Origin: Novosphingobium jiangmenense
GTDB taxonomy: Bacteria; Pseudomonadota; Alphaproteobacteria; Sphingomonadales; Sphingomonadaceae
Direction of reading: 5' to 3'
DNA: 64,000 nt
Assembly (NCBI RefSeq): GCF_015694345.1
Contig: NZ_JADQDC010000004.1
Coordinates: 62,001 to 126,000, forward strand
Shown one piece after another: positions 49,191-58,563 of this stretch. The notes under the pieces are model-generated. The model made no database searches, was not told where the DNA came from, and was given only the letters and a program-made list of their open reading frames with translations. The position numbers were made by a program, and so were the translations under genes. Within the stretch, counting starts at the first letter, position 1. Every line of letters begins with the position of its first letter.

Positions 49191-50240
49191 GTGACGCCAT
49201 ATTCGCTGCTGCGCCCACTGATCTTTCGAATCCCTGCCGAAGCCGCACACCGCCTGACGATCCGCGCACTCGCCGTTTCGCAGCCCGGTGGACCTGTCGC
49301 CCCCACGCCAAACCTCGCGCAGCGGATCGCCGGCATCGCATTTCCCAATCCTGTCGGCATGGCCCCGGGGTTCGACAAGAATGCCGAGGTGCCCGATGCC
49401 ATGCTGGGCATGGGCTTCGGCTTCGTCGAGGTGGGCACGGTGACGCCGCTGCCGCAGGAAGGCAATCCGAAGCCTCGGCTGTTCCGGCTCGTCGAGGACC
49501 GCGCTGTGATCAACCGCATGGGATTCAACAACGAAGGCGCCCAGGCTGTCACCAATCGGCTGATCCGTCGTCGCGAGACGGGCAAGCACGGCTTGCCGGG
49601 CATCGTCGGCGTGAACATCGGGGCGAACAAGGATTCAGGCGACCGCATCGCCGATTATGCCCAGATGACCCGGCTCATGGCGCCGCTGGCGTCGTACCTT
49701 ACGGTCAACATCTCCTCGCCCAACACGCCGGGACTGAGAGCCTTGCAGGATGAAGGCGCACTCTCGGCACTGCTCGATGCGGTGATCGAGGCGCGCGGCA
49801 ACATGAACGTGCCGATCTTCCTGAAGCTGGCGCCCGATCTCGAGCCTTCGGACATTGACGCCATCTGCCGGATCGCAATCGAAAAGCGGCTGGCGGCGCT
49901 GATCGTCTCCAACACGACCATCACACGCCCAGCCTTGCGCTCAAGCCACGCGGGCGAAACGGGCGGTCTGTCGGGCGAACCCTTGCGTGAACTGGCGCTG
50001 CAACGGCTGCGCGATTTCCGCAAGGCGAGCGGCGGCGCAATTCCGCTGATCGGCGTCGGGGGAATTGCTACCGTAGAGGATGCCTGGGCGCGCATCCGTG
50101 CCGGGGCGAGCCTGATCCAGATATACAGCGCGATGGTCTATGAAGGGCCGGGCCTTGCCCGTCGCCTTGTCGCAGGACTGGAACAGAAGGTCAGGCAGGC
50201 TGGCATGACCTCCATTGCCGAGGCGGTCGGCAGCGAATAG
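49191..50240 (+). CDS. pyrD: Dihydroorotate dehydrogenase (quinone), class 2
   Basis: A 349-residue membrane-associated flavoenzyme oxidising dihydroorotate to orotate with quinone, fourth step of pyrimidine synthesis. N-terminal amphipathic YSLLRPLIFRIPAEAAHRLTI, then NPVGMAPGFDKNAEVPDAML, FGFVEVGTVTPLPQEGNPKPRLFRL, NRMGFNNEGA, GVNIGANKDS and the catalytic Ser region NISSPNTPGLR. GTG 49191 is chosen since homology begins there; TTG 49185 is an alternative. Confidence 0.95.
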   Translation: MTPYSLLRPLIFRIPAEAAHRLTIRALAVSQPGGPVAPTPNLAQRIAGIAFPNPVGMAPGFDKNAEVPDAMLGMGFGFVEVGTVTPLPQEGNPKPRLFRLVEDRAVINRMGFNNEGAQAVTNRLIRRRETGKHGLPGIVGVNIGANKDSGDRIADYAQMTRLMAPLASYLTVNISSPNTPGLRALQDEGALSALLDAVIEARGNMNVPIFLKLAPDLEPSDIDAICRIAIEKRLAALIVSNTTITRPALRSSHAGETGGLSGEPLRELALQRLRDFRKASGGAIPLIGVGGIATVEDAWARIRAGASLIQIYSAMVYEGPGLARRLVAGLEQKVRQAGMTSIAEAVGSE

Positions 50241-50249
50241 CAAGGGGGC

Positions 50250-52007
50250 ATGTCGCTCCCCCGCTTCCTGCAACCCGCCCCACTCGTTGCCCTTCTGCTG
50301 GCAAGCGGGTGCGTGCCCCCGCCCACTGCCGCGATTTCACCGGCCAACCCTACGCCTGCCGTCGCCGCAGCGGAGGGCGTTCCGCTCGACAGCCCCGGTC
50401 TGGTTTCCGCAGCTGACCCGCGCGCAGCCGAGGCGGGTGCGCAGATGCTGCGCCTTGGTGGCAGCGCCACCGATGCTGCGATCGCAACGATGCTGGCCCT
50501 CACCGTGGTCGAACCGCAAAGCTCCGGCATAGGCGGCGGCGGATTTCTCGTGCTGGGCGATGCGGCAGGCGGCGTCGAAACCATCGACGGGCGCGAGACC
50601 GCACCGAAAGCCGCAACCCCGCAATGGTTCTACGTCGACGGCAAGGCACTGGCATATGGCGATGCCATCCCGGGCGGGCGCAGCGTCGGCGTGCCGGGCA
50701 ATCTGCGGCTGGCGGCGATGGCGCACAACGGCAAGGGCAGGCTGGCGTGGCGCACGCTGTTCCAGCCGGCGATCCGTCTGGCGCGCGAAGGCTTTGCCAT
50801 CACCCCGCGCCTGCGCACCATTCTCGCCGCCGCCAGCCGGACAGGTGCGCTCGATCCCGATGCGCGGGCACTCTATTACGGCTCGGACGGACAACCACTG
50901 CCGGTGGGCACGCAGGTGCGCAATCCCGCGCTGGCCGCGACACTGGAAATGATCGCGGCGCGCGGGGCCGACAGCTTCTACAGCGGAGACAATGCCACGC
51001 TTGTCGCCAGCAAGGTCGGCACGGCACCGCGCAATCCGGCGCCGATGACCACGTCCGATCTCGCCGACTACAAGGCAGTGCGCCGCCCGGCGGTTTGCGG
51101 GATGTACCGAGCCTACCGCATTTGCGGGATGGGTCCGCCCTCGTCCGGGGCGACGACGGTCTTCGCGATCCTCAAGCAGCTGGAGCGCTTCGACCTCAAG
51201 GCGCTTGGGCCGCAAAATCCGGTTTCGTGGCACCTCATCGCCGAATCCCAGCGCCTCGCCTATGCCGATCGGGATCAGTACCTGGCCGACGGCGACTTCG
51301 TGGCAGTTCCGGTCGCCGGCCTGACCGATCCTGCCTATCTTGCCTCCCGCTCCGCCCTGATCTCGGAAAGCACCTCGCTCGGACTGGTGCAGCCCGGTAC
51401 GCCGCCGGGCGCCAGACTGGCCTTCGCCCGCGCGGAGCCTCAGGAAGAGCACGGCACCACGCACTTCGTCACGGTCGATCGCTGGGGCAATGCCGCAAGC
51501 TATACCTCGACCATCGAGGGCCCGTTCGGATCGGGGCTGATGGTCGGCGGCTACTACCTCAACAACGAACTGACCGACTTCAACATCGTGCCTGACAAGG
51601 ACGGCAAGCCCACGGCCAACCGGGTCGAGGGCGGCAAGCGGCCGCGCAGTTCGATGTCGCCGACGCTGGTCTATGGTCCGGACGGCAAGCTGCGCCTCGC
51701 GGTCGGCGCAGCGGGTGGCGTGACGATACCGGCGCAAGTGGCAAAGGCTATCATCGGCGTGCTCGACTGGAACCTGTCCGCGCGCGACGCGATTGCGCTG
51801 CCGGTGATCTTTGCGCCGGGCGGCGATGCGATCTTCGTGGAAAAGGGCACGACTCTGGAAGCGATGATCCCCGCGCTTCAGCAACTGGGCCATGCACAAG
51901 TGCTGGCACGATCTCCCTCTTTCAAGGCCAACGCCATCGAACGGGTCGGGGACCGTTGGCGCGGCGCCGCCGATCCGCGCAGCGAAGGCGCCGCCATCGC
52001 GCCCTGA
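50250..52007 (+). CDS. ggt: Gamma-glutamyltransferase (lipoprotein-like signal)
   Basis: A 585-residue precursor that self-cleaves into two subunits and moves gamma-glutamyl groups of glutathione. The N-terminus has a lipobox (VALLLASGC), suggesting outer membrane attachment. Family features: ATDAAIATMLALTVVEPQSSGIGGGGFLVL, the cleavage/catalytic Thr in EEHGTTHFVTVD, and GKRPRSSMSPTLVYGPDGKLRLAVGAAGG. It starts nine bases after pyrD, so the two may be co-transcribed. Confidence 0.93.
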   Translation: MSLPRFLQPAPLVALLLASGCVPPPTAAISPANPTPAVAAAEGVPLDSPGLVSAADPRAAEAGAQMLRLGGSATDAAIATMLALTVVEPQSSGIGGGGFLVLGDAAGGVETIDGRETAPKAATPQWFYVDGKALAYGDAIPGGRSVGVPGNLRLAAMAHNGKGRLAWRTLFQPAIRLAREGFAITPRLRTILAAASRTGALDPDARALYYGSDGQPLPVGTQVRNPALAATLEMIAARGADSFYSGDNATLVASKVGTAPRNPAPMTTSDLADYKAVRRPAVCGMYRAYRICGMGPPSSGATTVFAILKQLERFDLKALGPQNPVSWHLIAESQRLAYADRDQYLADGDFVAVPVAGLTDPAYLASRSALISESTSLGLVQPGTPPGARLAFARAEPQEEHGTTHFVTVDRWGNAASYTSTIEGPFGSGLMVGGYYLNNELTDFNIVPDKDGKPTANRVEGGKRPRSSMSPTLVYGPDGKLRLAVGAAGGVTIPAQVAKAIIGVLDWNLSARDAIALPVIFAPGGDAIFVEKGTTLEAMIPALQQLGHAQVLARSPSFKANAIERVGDRWRGAADPRSEGAAIAP

Positions 52008-52091
52008 TCCAGCCCGTTCGGGCATATCTGCCTGTCGCGTGGAGTGACCGGTTGCCGTAAGGGGACCGGGTGACTAGGTTCCTTTGCAACT

Positions 52092-52117
52092 GGCAGGGAG
52101 CATCGCCTCTCCCTGCC
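52092..52117. repeat. Hairpin upstream of the acyl-CoA ligase gene
   Basis: GGCAGGGA at 52092-52099 and TCCCTGCC at 52110-52117 form a perfect 8-bp stem with a 10-base loop, 22 bases before the GTG start. A smaller palindrome GCCCGTTCGGGC lies at 52013-52024 just after ggt. Neither has a T-run. Confidence 0.5.
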
Positions 52118-52139
52118 GAAAAGGGGCGAGGGTCAAGAC

Positions 52140-53957
52140 GTGCAGCTTTCCGATTTCGCAGGCTTTCCCAATCTGGTTTCGATGTTCCTGGATCGCGCGG
52201 CAGTGCGCGGCGACGGGCCGTTTCTCTGGGCCAAGGCGAAGGGTCAGTGGAACGCGCTGAGCTGGGCCGAGGCCGCCCGGCAGGTCTGCGTGCTGGCGGA
52301 GTCCCTGCGCGGACTGGGTCTCAATCCCGGCGACCGGGTCGCGCTCGTTTCGGAAAACCGGCCCGAGTGGTGCATCGCCGACCATGCGATCATGGCGGCC
52401 GGGCTGGTGACGGTGCCGACCTACATCACCAATACCGAGCGCGACCACCTGCACATTCTCGAGAATTCGGGCGCGCGCGCGGTGATCGTATCGACCTCGA
52501 AGCTGTCGCAGCCGCTGCTCCCGGCGGCGCTGTCGGCTCCCTGCGTGGAGCACGTGATCGGCATGGAGCCGCTGCGCCAGATGCAGGCGGGCAAGCTTTC
52601 GTTCCATGACTGGCAGTCGCTGACCAGCGGGGACGGCGTGGCGGCGCGGGCCGCAGTCGACGAACGGCTCAAGACGATGGGCCGCGATGACCTGGCCTGC
52701 ATCATCTACACCAGCGGCACCGGCGGTTCCCCGCGCGGTGTGCGGCTGCACCACGGTTCGATCCTGTGCAACGTAGAAGGCGCGGCCGAGATTCTGGCCA
52801 ACGATTTCGGCTGGGACGAGGAGGTGTTCCTCTCGTTCCTGCCACTTTCCCACGCCTATGAGCATACCGGCGGCCAGTACCTGCCGATCGGCATGGGCGC
52901 GCAGATCTACTATTCGGAAGGCCTCGAGAAGCTCGCCTCGAACATCGAGGAAGTCCGGCCGACGATCATGGTCGTGGTGCCGCGCCTGTTCGAGGTGCTG
53001 CGCACGCGGATCATGAAGCAGGTGGAGAAGCAGGGGAAGGTTGCCAACTATCTGATGGACCGCGCGCTTTCGATCGGCGGGCGCAAGGCCGCGGGCAAGG
53101 GACGCCTGCTCGATGCGCCGATGAACCTGATCCTCGAGAAGACCCTGCGACCAAAGATCCGCGCTCGTTTCGGTGGACGGATGAAAGCGATGGTTTCAGG
53201 CGGCGCGCCGCTCACCCCCGATGTCGGCGTGTTCTTCCAGGCGATGGGCCTGACCATGCTGCAGGGCTATGGCCAGACCGAGGCCGGGCCGGTGATCTCG
53301 TGCAATCGCCCCAAGGTCGGCCTGAGGATGGACACCGTCGGCCCGCCGATGAAGGGGGTCGAGGTCAAGATCGCCGAAGATGGCGAGATCCTCGTGAAGG
53401 GCGAACTCGTCATGCACGGCTACTGGCACAACGATGCCGAGACGGCGCGCGCCATTCCGCCCGAAGGCCCGAATGCGGGCTGGCTGCACACCGGCGACAT
53501 CGGGCACCTCGATGCCAAGGGCCGCATCGTCATCACCGATCGCAAGAAGGACATGATCGTCAACGACAAGGGCGACAATGTCTCCCCGCAGAAAATCGAG
53601 GGCATGCTGACGCTGCAGCCGGAGATCGCGCAGGCGATGGTCTCGGGCGACAAGCGGCCCTATATCGTCGGGCTGATCGTGCCTGACCCCGAATGGGCGC
53701 TCGAATGGTCACGCGCGCAGGGCGAACACTTCGATTTCAAGGAACTGCAGGACCTTCCCGCATTCAAGAGCGCGATCCGCGCGGCGGTGGACCGGGTCAA
53801 CAAGGACCTCTCGGTGATCGAGAAGGTGCGCCAGTTCACCTTCGCCGACGAGGCTTTCAGCATCGACAATGGCGAGATGACGCCAAGCCTCAAGATCCGG
53901 CGCCACAAGATCAAGGAACGCTACGGCGCGCGCGTGGACGCGCTCTACAAGGGCTGA
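52140..53957 (+). CDS. AMP-dependent synthetase/ligase, long-chain acyl-CoA synthetase type
   Basis: A 605-residue adenylate-forming enzyme. The ATP-binding P-loop is YTSGTGGSPRGVRLHH, with LPLSHAYEHTGGQY, the adenylate motif GYGQTEAGP, TGDIGHLDAKGRI and the C-terminal DRKKDMIVNDKGDNVSP. The pattern is that of the FadD15/ACSBG-like group, activating fatty acids for synthesis or degradation. GTG 52140 follows GAGGG. No membrane segment is evident. Confidence 0.92.
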   Translation: MQLSDFAGFPNLVSMFLDRAAVRGDGPFLWAKAKGQWNALSWAEAARQVCVLAESLRGLGLNPGDRVALVSENRPEWCIADHAIMAAGLVTVPTYITNTERDHLHILENSGARAVIVSTSKLSQPLLPAALSAPCVEHVIGMEPLRQMQAGKLSFHDWQSLTSGDGVAARAAVDERLKTMGRDDLACIIYTSGTGGSPRGVRLHHGSILCNVEGAAEILANDFGWDEEVFLSFLPLSHAYEHTGGQYLPIGMGAQIYYSEGLEKLASNIEEVRPTIMVVVPRLFEVLRTRIMKQVEKQGKVANYLMDRALSIGGRKAAGKGRLLDAPMNLILEKTLRPKIRARFGGRMKAMVSGGAPLTPDVGVFFQAMGLTMLQGYGQTEAGPVISCNRPKVGLRMDTVGPPMKGVEVKIAEDGEILVKGELVMHGYWHNDAETARAIPPEGPNAGWLHTGDIGHLDAKGRIVITDRKKDMIVNDKGDNVSPQKIEGMLTLQPEIAQAMVSGDKRPYIVGLIVPDPEWALEWSRAQGEHFDFKELQDLPAFKSAIRAAVDRVNKDLSVIEKVRQFTFADEAFSIDNGEMTPSLKIRRHKIKERYGARVDALYKG

Positions 53958-53973
53958 CTACTGGGGCAGAAGG

Positions 53974-54741
53974 TCAGCGCCCGGCCATGGCCTTGACGCG
54001 GGCGAGGTAGGTGCGACCGATGCGCTGGATCGAGCCATCGGCCAGTTCGGCCGACCACACGCCCAGGCCGTCGTGCTTCAGGCCCGCAATGCGATCGCGC
54101 CGGACGATGGTCGAGCGGTGGAGGCGGATAAACTGCTCCGGGTCCAGCCGTGCTTCCAACCCGGCGATGGTGTGGAGCATCATGTAGCTGCGGCCTTGCC
54201 CGTTTTGATGGCCGACATGCAGGCGGACGTAGTCGCGCTCTGCGTCGATGCGTTCGAGGTCTGAGGCAGCAACTCGGATCAGTTCGGAGCGATGCGGGAC
54301 CCAGAACTCCTCGATCCACTCGCTGGCAGGTTTTTCGGGCGTGAGCGGCGTTTCGGCGGGCGCGCTGCGGCGCGACTGGGCGCGCTCCACCGCGCGTTCC
54401 AGACGCTCCTGGGCGACAGGCTTGAGCACATAGTCGACGGCATCGCAATCGAAGGCCTCCACCGCGAAATCGTCATGCGCGGTGACGAATACCACCGCCG
54501 GGCGGTTGGCTTGCCCGGCCAGCGCCCGCGCCACGCCAAGGCCGTCGACTTCGGGCATGGTCATGTCGAGCAGGACGAGATCGGGCGTCAGCGCCTCGAT
54601 CAGGCGCAGTGCAGCGGCTCCATCGCTGGCGGTGCCGACCACCTGCAGGGCCGGAATCCGGGCGCAGAGAATTTGCATCCGCTCCACCGCCAGCGGTTCG
54701 TCATCAACGATCAACGTGCGCAACGTCAGTCCCCTCAGCAT
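53974..54741 (-). CDS. LytTR family response regulator (second system)
   Basis: A 255-residue regulator with a receiver domain (IVDDEPLAVERM, phospho-acceptor in VLLDMTMPEVDGLG, TAHDDFAVEAF, LKPVAQERL) and a C-terminal LytTR domain (IDAERDYVRLHVG, FIRLHRSTIVRRDRI, GRTYLARVKAM). The ATG overlaps the stop region of the kinase gene. It is a paralogue of the regulator at 16024, and the two systems could share or insulate signals. Confidence 0.93.
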   Translation of the reverse strand: MLRGLTLRTLIVDDEPLAVERMQILCARIPALQVVGTASDGAAALRLIEALTPDLVLLDMTMPEVDGLGVARALAGQANRPAVVFVTAHDDFAVEAFDCDAVDYVLKPVAQERLERAVERAQSRRSAPAETPLTPEKPASEWIEEFWVPHRSELIRVAASDLERIDAERDYVRLHVGHQNGQGRSYMMLHTIAGLEARLDPEQFIRLHRSTIVRRDRIAGLKHDGLGVWSAELADGSIQRIGRTYLARVKAMAGR

Positions 54742-56654
54742 TCGTTCCGGACGACCGGCATGGTCAGCACGGTCGCATAACCTCCGGCAGGCAACGGGCC
54801 GCTTTCCACCTTGGCCACGTCCTCGCCGAAGCGGGCGGCGAGACGGCTCTTCACGTTGGCGATGCCGATGCCGGTGCCGCCATTGGCAAAGCCCTCGCCC
54901 GGACCATCGTCTGCCACGGTCAGCACCAGAAAGCCGCCAGCCTCTCGCGCGGTGATGCGGATGGTGACCGGGCGGATCGTCGTCGAGACCGCATACTTGA
55001 TCGAGTTCTCGACCAGCGGCTGAAGGATCATGCCGGGCACGCAGGCGGTCATCAGATCGTCGGGGATGTCGAACTCACAACGCAGGCGCTCAGGAAAGCG
55101 CACCGCCTCGATGTCGAGGTAGTGGCGCTGCAGGGCGATCTCGTCCTCAAGCGGCATGTCTGACGTGGGGTCGCCCGCAAGGCTGTGGCGATAGAAGCGC
55201 GAAATCGACTGGATCATCCGCTCGGCCTGTTCGGTTCGCCCGACCATGACCAAAGCCGACAAGGAATTCAATGTGTTGAACAGGAAATGCGGGTTCACCT
55301 GATAGCGCAAGGAGCGCAGTTCGGCGGCCTTGGCGGCGCGGGCGTATTGTCCTTCGCGATACTCCGCCGCGCGCAATTGCTCGCCATTGCCCAGCGCCAG
55401 ATAGAGCGCGGCCCAAGCGATGAGCAGGAAATAGCGACCCAGCGCAACGTCGGTCAGCTGCCGCCAGAGGCCTTCATTCTCCACCGTCTGGCGGATGATC
55501 GTCACGTGGTCGGGGCCGCGCAGGTCCTCGGTGACGATCTCGGACGGGGAAGGCTGTGGCCCGCTCGCCGCCTCGGCCTTGGCTGCCTCTGCCCTGGCTG
55601 CTTCCGCCTTGTCCTGTTCCGCCGCTGTCCGGGCTGCTGCGACCTCACGCGCTCGCACGGCTCTTGCCTTCTCCAGCGCCAGCTGGCGGGCCGCCTGCGC
55701 TTTCTTCAGCGCCTTGTCCGCCTCGCGGCGCGCCGTTTCGCGGATCTTCTCCCTTTCCGCTGCGGAGAGGACCGGCGGGGCGGGTGGCGCAGGAGGGGCC
55801 GCCGATGCTGCCGCAGCCGGCGCCGCAGGTGCTTCAGGCGCATCGCTGATGCTCTCGACGTCGCCATCCTCGTCAACGGTATAGACCTTGCCGCCTGTCC
55901 GCACTTCCGAGCGTCCATCGGCAAACTGGCGGACGAAAAGACCCGGCTGCGAAATCACCATGCTGCCGTCGGCGTCCTGCTTCACGCCGAAGTTCTTGAG
56001 CGCCTGGATCGTCGCCTCGTCGCCGACCTTGCGCAGTTCGGCAATGTCCTCCTCGTTGAGCAGGGGTTCCAGCGACGACGCGGCCTTGGGGGCAGGGGGA
56101 GCCTTTGGTGGCTGAGCCTTGGGGGGAGGGGCGGGTTCGGGCAAATCCGGCTCGGGCGGTGGCGGAGGAATGAAGCCTTCGTCGAGCACGTCGACCAGCA
56201 CATTGCCCGCCATGTCGTGGCGAATCTTGACCCCCGGCTTGCCCTGACTGCCGGTGACCGTGGTCTGGGTGGTTGTCGTGGTCGTGCCGGACTGTCCCGG
56301 TTCGGTGCTGATACGTTCGATCATGCGCTTTTCGACCGGCGCGAAGGCCCACTGGTTCACTGCCGCAAGGGCCAGCGCTGCCGGGAGCATGATCACCAGC
56401 GCCGCCGCCACGCGCGTTGCGAGGGGTCGACCATCGAAGCGGCGCAACAGCGGCCAGCACGCCACCGTCACCACGATGCCCGCAACCGTCACCAAGGCGC
56501 GGCGCCAGAGCAGGTCGGAGAAATCGCCGAGCTCCACCACCAGACCGCGCACGGTGATCAGAAGGAAATAGCACAGCCACAGCGCCGCTGCCGACAGGAT
56601 CACCTGCCGGGCCGGAACGCGCGGGATACCCGGATCGATTTGCGACGACGTCAT
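54735..56654 (-). CDS. LytS-type sensor histidine kinase with long extracytoplasmic insert
   Basis: A 639-residue kinase. Three or so N-terminal membrane segments (residues about 15-105) are followed by an insert of about 290 residues before the last membrane segment (about 405-425): it has a segment around GVKIRHDMAGNVLVDVLDEG, a Pro-rich stretch, a compact part (VRQFADGRSEVRTGGKVYTV), and an Ala/Lys/Glu-rich coiled-coil region. The kinase core has H456 in QVNPHFLFNTLNSLS and ATPase motifs LQPLVENSIKYAV and GTGIGIANVKSRL. The insert is absent from the first kinase and is the probable sensor. Confidence 0.9.
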   Translation of the reverse strand: MTSSQIDPGIPRVPARQVILSAAALWLCYFLLITVRGLVVELGDFSDLLWRRALVTVAGIVVTVACWPLLRRFDGRPLATRVAAALVIMLPAALALAAVNQWAFAPVEKRMIERISTEPGQSGTTTTTTQTTVTGSQGKPGVKIRHDMAGNVLVDVLDEGFIPPPPPEPDLPEPAPPPKAQPPKAPPAPKAASSLEPLLNEEDIAELRKVGDEATIQALKNFGVKQDADGSMVISQPGLFVRQFADGRSEVRTGGKVYTVDEDGDVESISDAPEAPAAPAAAASAAPPAPPAPPVLSAAEREKIRETARREADKALKKAQAARQLALEKARAVRAREVAAARTAAEQDKAEAARAEAAKAEAASGPQPSPSEIVTEDLRGPDHVTIIRQTVENEGLWRQLTDVALGRYFLLIAWAALYLALGNGEQLRAAEYREGQYARAAKAAELRSLRYQVNPHFLFNTLNSLSALVMVGRTEQAERMIQSISRFYRHSLAGDPTSDMPLEDEIALQRHYLDIEAVRFPERLRCEFDIPDDLMTACVPGMILQPLVENSIKYAVSTTIRPVTIRITAREAGGFLVLTVADDGPGEGFANGGTGIGIANVKSRLAARFGEDVAKVESGPLPAGGYATVLTMPVVRNEC

Positions 56655-56737
56655 CGCGCGTTGTTTAAACGCGAACCGCCCGACGCGCCATAACGGCGGT
56701 CGGGCGGCGAATGTCGTTCATGGAATTTATTGGGTGC

Positions 56738-56759
56738 GCCCCTGACATCCGTCAGGGGC
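56738..56759. repeat. Short hairpin beside palindromic element copy 2
   Basis: GCCCCTGAC, loop ATCC, GTCAGGGGC: a perfect 9-bp stem ending three bases before the large palindromic element. It lies between the kinase start and the fumarase 3' end. Confidence 0.6.
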
Positions 56760-56762
56760 TTG

Positions 56763-56843
56763 CGGCACCGGCCCGCTCCCCCGCCCGACCTCCCACGAGA
56801 GTATCCTTAATGGGTGGTCGGGCGGGGGAGCGGGCCGGTGCCG
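56763..56843. repeat. Dispersed palindromic element, copy 2 (33-bp stem)
   Basis: Arms 56763-56795 and 56811-56843 are complementary at 32 of 33 positions, with a 15-base loop beginning CGAGAGTATCC. It matches copy 1 at 19330-19410 at about 75 of 81 bases; a stem pair that is G-C there is A-T here. It lies between the fumarase terminator and the kinase promoter, in non-coding DNA. The element is a member of a repeat family with at least two copies in 64 kb. Confidence 0.9.
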
Positions 56844-56846
56844 TCA

Positions 56847-56870
56847 AGGAAAGCCCGGATGGGCTTTCCT
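56847..56870 (-). terminator. Terminator of the fumarase gene
   Basis: AGGAAAGCCC and GGGCTTTCCT form a perfect 10-bp stem with a 4-base loop, five bases after the fumarase stop on the minus strand. The T content in and after the stem (TTTCCTTG) is moderate. Confidence 0.7.
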
Positions 56871-56875
56871 ACCCA

Positions 56876-58399
56876 TCAAACCGCCAGCAGGCCCTCGTCC
56901 GCGATCTTCTTCTTCCACACGAGCGGCGCGGCCTGGTGGACGTTCTCGCCCGAGCTGTCGACCGCGACGGTCACCGGCATGTCCTCGACGGTGAACTCGT
57001 AGATCGCTTCCATGCCGAGGTCTTCGAAGCCGACGACCTTGGCCTGCTTGATTGCGCGGGCCACGAGGTAAGCCGCGCCGCCGACCGCCATCAGGTAGGC
57101 ACTCTTGTGCTCGGCGATCGACTTGGTGGCGGCCGGGCCGCGCTCGGCCTTGCCGACGCTGGCGAGCAGGCCGAGGTCGAGCATGGTGTCGGAGAAGCTG
57201 TCCATGCGCGTGGCGGTGGTCGGGCCTGCCGGGCCGACGACTTCATCGCGCACCGGATCGACCGGGCCGACGTAGTAGATCACGCGGCCCTTGAAATCGA
57301 CCGGCAGTTCCTCGCCCTTCGCGAGCATGTCCTTGATGCGCTTGTGCGCGGCATCGCGGCCGGTGAGCATCTTGCCGTTGAGCAGCAGGCGGTCGCCGGC
57401 CTTCCAGCCTTCGACCTCGGCCTGGGTCAGCGTGTCGAGATTGACGCGCTTGGCTGCCGAATCCGGCGCCCAGTGGACCTGCGGCCATTCGTCGAGCTTG
57501 GGGCGCTCAAGGAAGCTCGGGCCCGAACCGTCGAGACTGAAGTGCGCGTGGCGGGTGGCGGCGCAGTTGGGGATCATCGCCACCGGCTTGCCCGCGGCGT
57601 GGCACGGCGCGTCCATGATCTTCACGTCGAGAATGGTCGACAAGCCGCCGAGGCCTTGTGCACCGATGCCGAGCGCATTGACCTTGTCGAAGATCTCGAT
57701 GCGCATGCGCTCGATATCGGTCTGGGGGCCGCGCTGCTTGAGCTGGGCCATGTCGATCGGCTCCATCAGCGCCTTCTTGGCGAGGAGCACGCAGTGCTCC
57801 GCCGTGCCGCCGATACCGATGCCGAGCATGCCCGGCGGGCACCAGCCGGCGCCCATCTGCGGCAGCATCTCGACCACCCAGTCGACGATGTTCTCGGACG
57901 GGTTCATCATCTTGAACTTCGACTTGTTTTCCGAGCCGCCACCCTTGGCCGCGACGTCGACCGTGACCTTGTTGCCCTTGACCATCTCGACATGGAGCAC
58001 GCAGGGCGTGTTGTCGCGGGTGTTGCGGCGGGTGAAGGCAGGGTCGGCCAGCACCGAGGCGCGCAGCTTGTTGTCGGGATGGTTGTAGGCGCGGCGCACG
58101 CCTTCATCGACGACATCCTGCAGGCTCATGTCGGATTCGAGGCGGCAGTCCTGCCCCCATTCGATGAACACGTTGACGATGCCGGTGTCCTGGCAGATCG
58201 GGCGATGCCCTTCGGCGCACATGCGGCTGTTGGTGAGGATCTGCGCGATGGCATCCTTGGCGGCAGGGCCCTGTTCGGCCTTGTAGGCTTCGCCCAGCGC
58301 TCGGATGTAGTCCATCGGGTGGAAATAGCTGATGTACTGCAACGCGTCCGCGACGCTCTCGATCAGGTCCGCTTCCTTGATCGTGACCATTTCCGCCAT
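56876..58399 (-). CDS. Fumarate hydratase, class I (4Fe-4S)
   Basis: A 507-residue TCA-cycle enzyme converting fumarate and malate. Cluster-binding and conserved cysteines appear in RPICQDTGIVNVFIEWGQDC, WCPPGMLGIGIGGTAEHCVLLAKKAL and PNCAATRHAHFSL. The C-terminal half has GRVIYYVGPVDPVRDEVVGPAGPTTATRMD, the beta domain of fused class I fumarases. ATG 58399 is chosen because GGAGGGAG lies upstream and homology starts there. It depends on a 4Fe-4S cluster, so it is a likely client of the suf system. Confidence 0.95.
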   Translation of the reverse strand: MAEMVTIKEADLIESVADALQYISYFHPMDYIRALGEAYKAEQGPAAKDAIAQILTNSRMCAEGHRPICQDTGIVNVFIEWGQDCRLESDMSLQDVVDEGVRRAYNHPDNKLRASVLADPAFTRRNTRDNTPCVLHVEMVKGNKVTVDVAAKGGGSENKSKFKMMNPSENIVDWVVEMLPQMGAGWCPPGMLGIGIGGTAEHCVLLAKKALMEPIDMAQLKQRGPQTDIERMRIEIFDKVNALGIGAQGLGGLSTILDVKIMDAPCHAAGKPVAMIPNCAATRHAHFSLDGSGPSFLERPKLDEWPQVHWAPDSAAKRVNLDTLTQAEVEGWKAGDRLLLNGKMLTGRDAAHKRIKDMLAKGEELPVDFKGRVIYYVGPVDPVRDEVVGPAGPTTATRMDSFSDTMLDLGLLASVGKAERGPAATKSIAEHKSAYLMAVGGAAYLVARAIKQAKVVGFEDLGMEAIYEFTVEDMPVTVAVDSSGENVHQAAPLVWKKKIADEGLLAV

Positions 58400-58563
58400 G
58401 TTGCCGACTCCCTCCAGAGGCCTTGATTGCGAGAGGCGCATTACGCGGCAATTTGCGACAAGCAAATCCCTTGGAAACAGCAGGTCGATAATCTACAGGC
58501 ACTTGGCAAGATTCAGGCTGCCTCTGGTGCGGTGGTGCAGCCCCAACAGATATGAGGGTTCGA

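Noticed and set aside
48784-49341. A 185-codon minus-strand frame upstream of the suf operon
   Set aside because: It runs straight through the strong minus-strand terminator and overlaps the pyrD start; no homology features were seen.
56711-58426. A 571-codon plus-strand frame opposite fumarase
   Set aside because: Antisense shadow of a strongly supported class I fumarase; its first part also translates the palindromic repeat.
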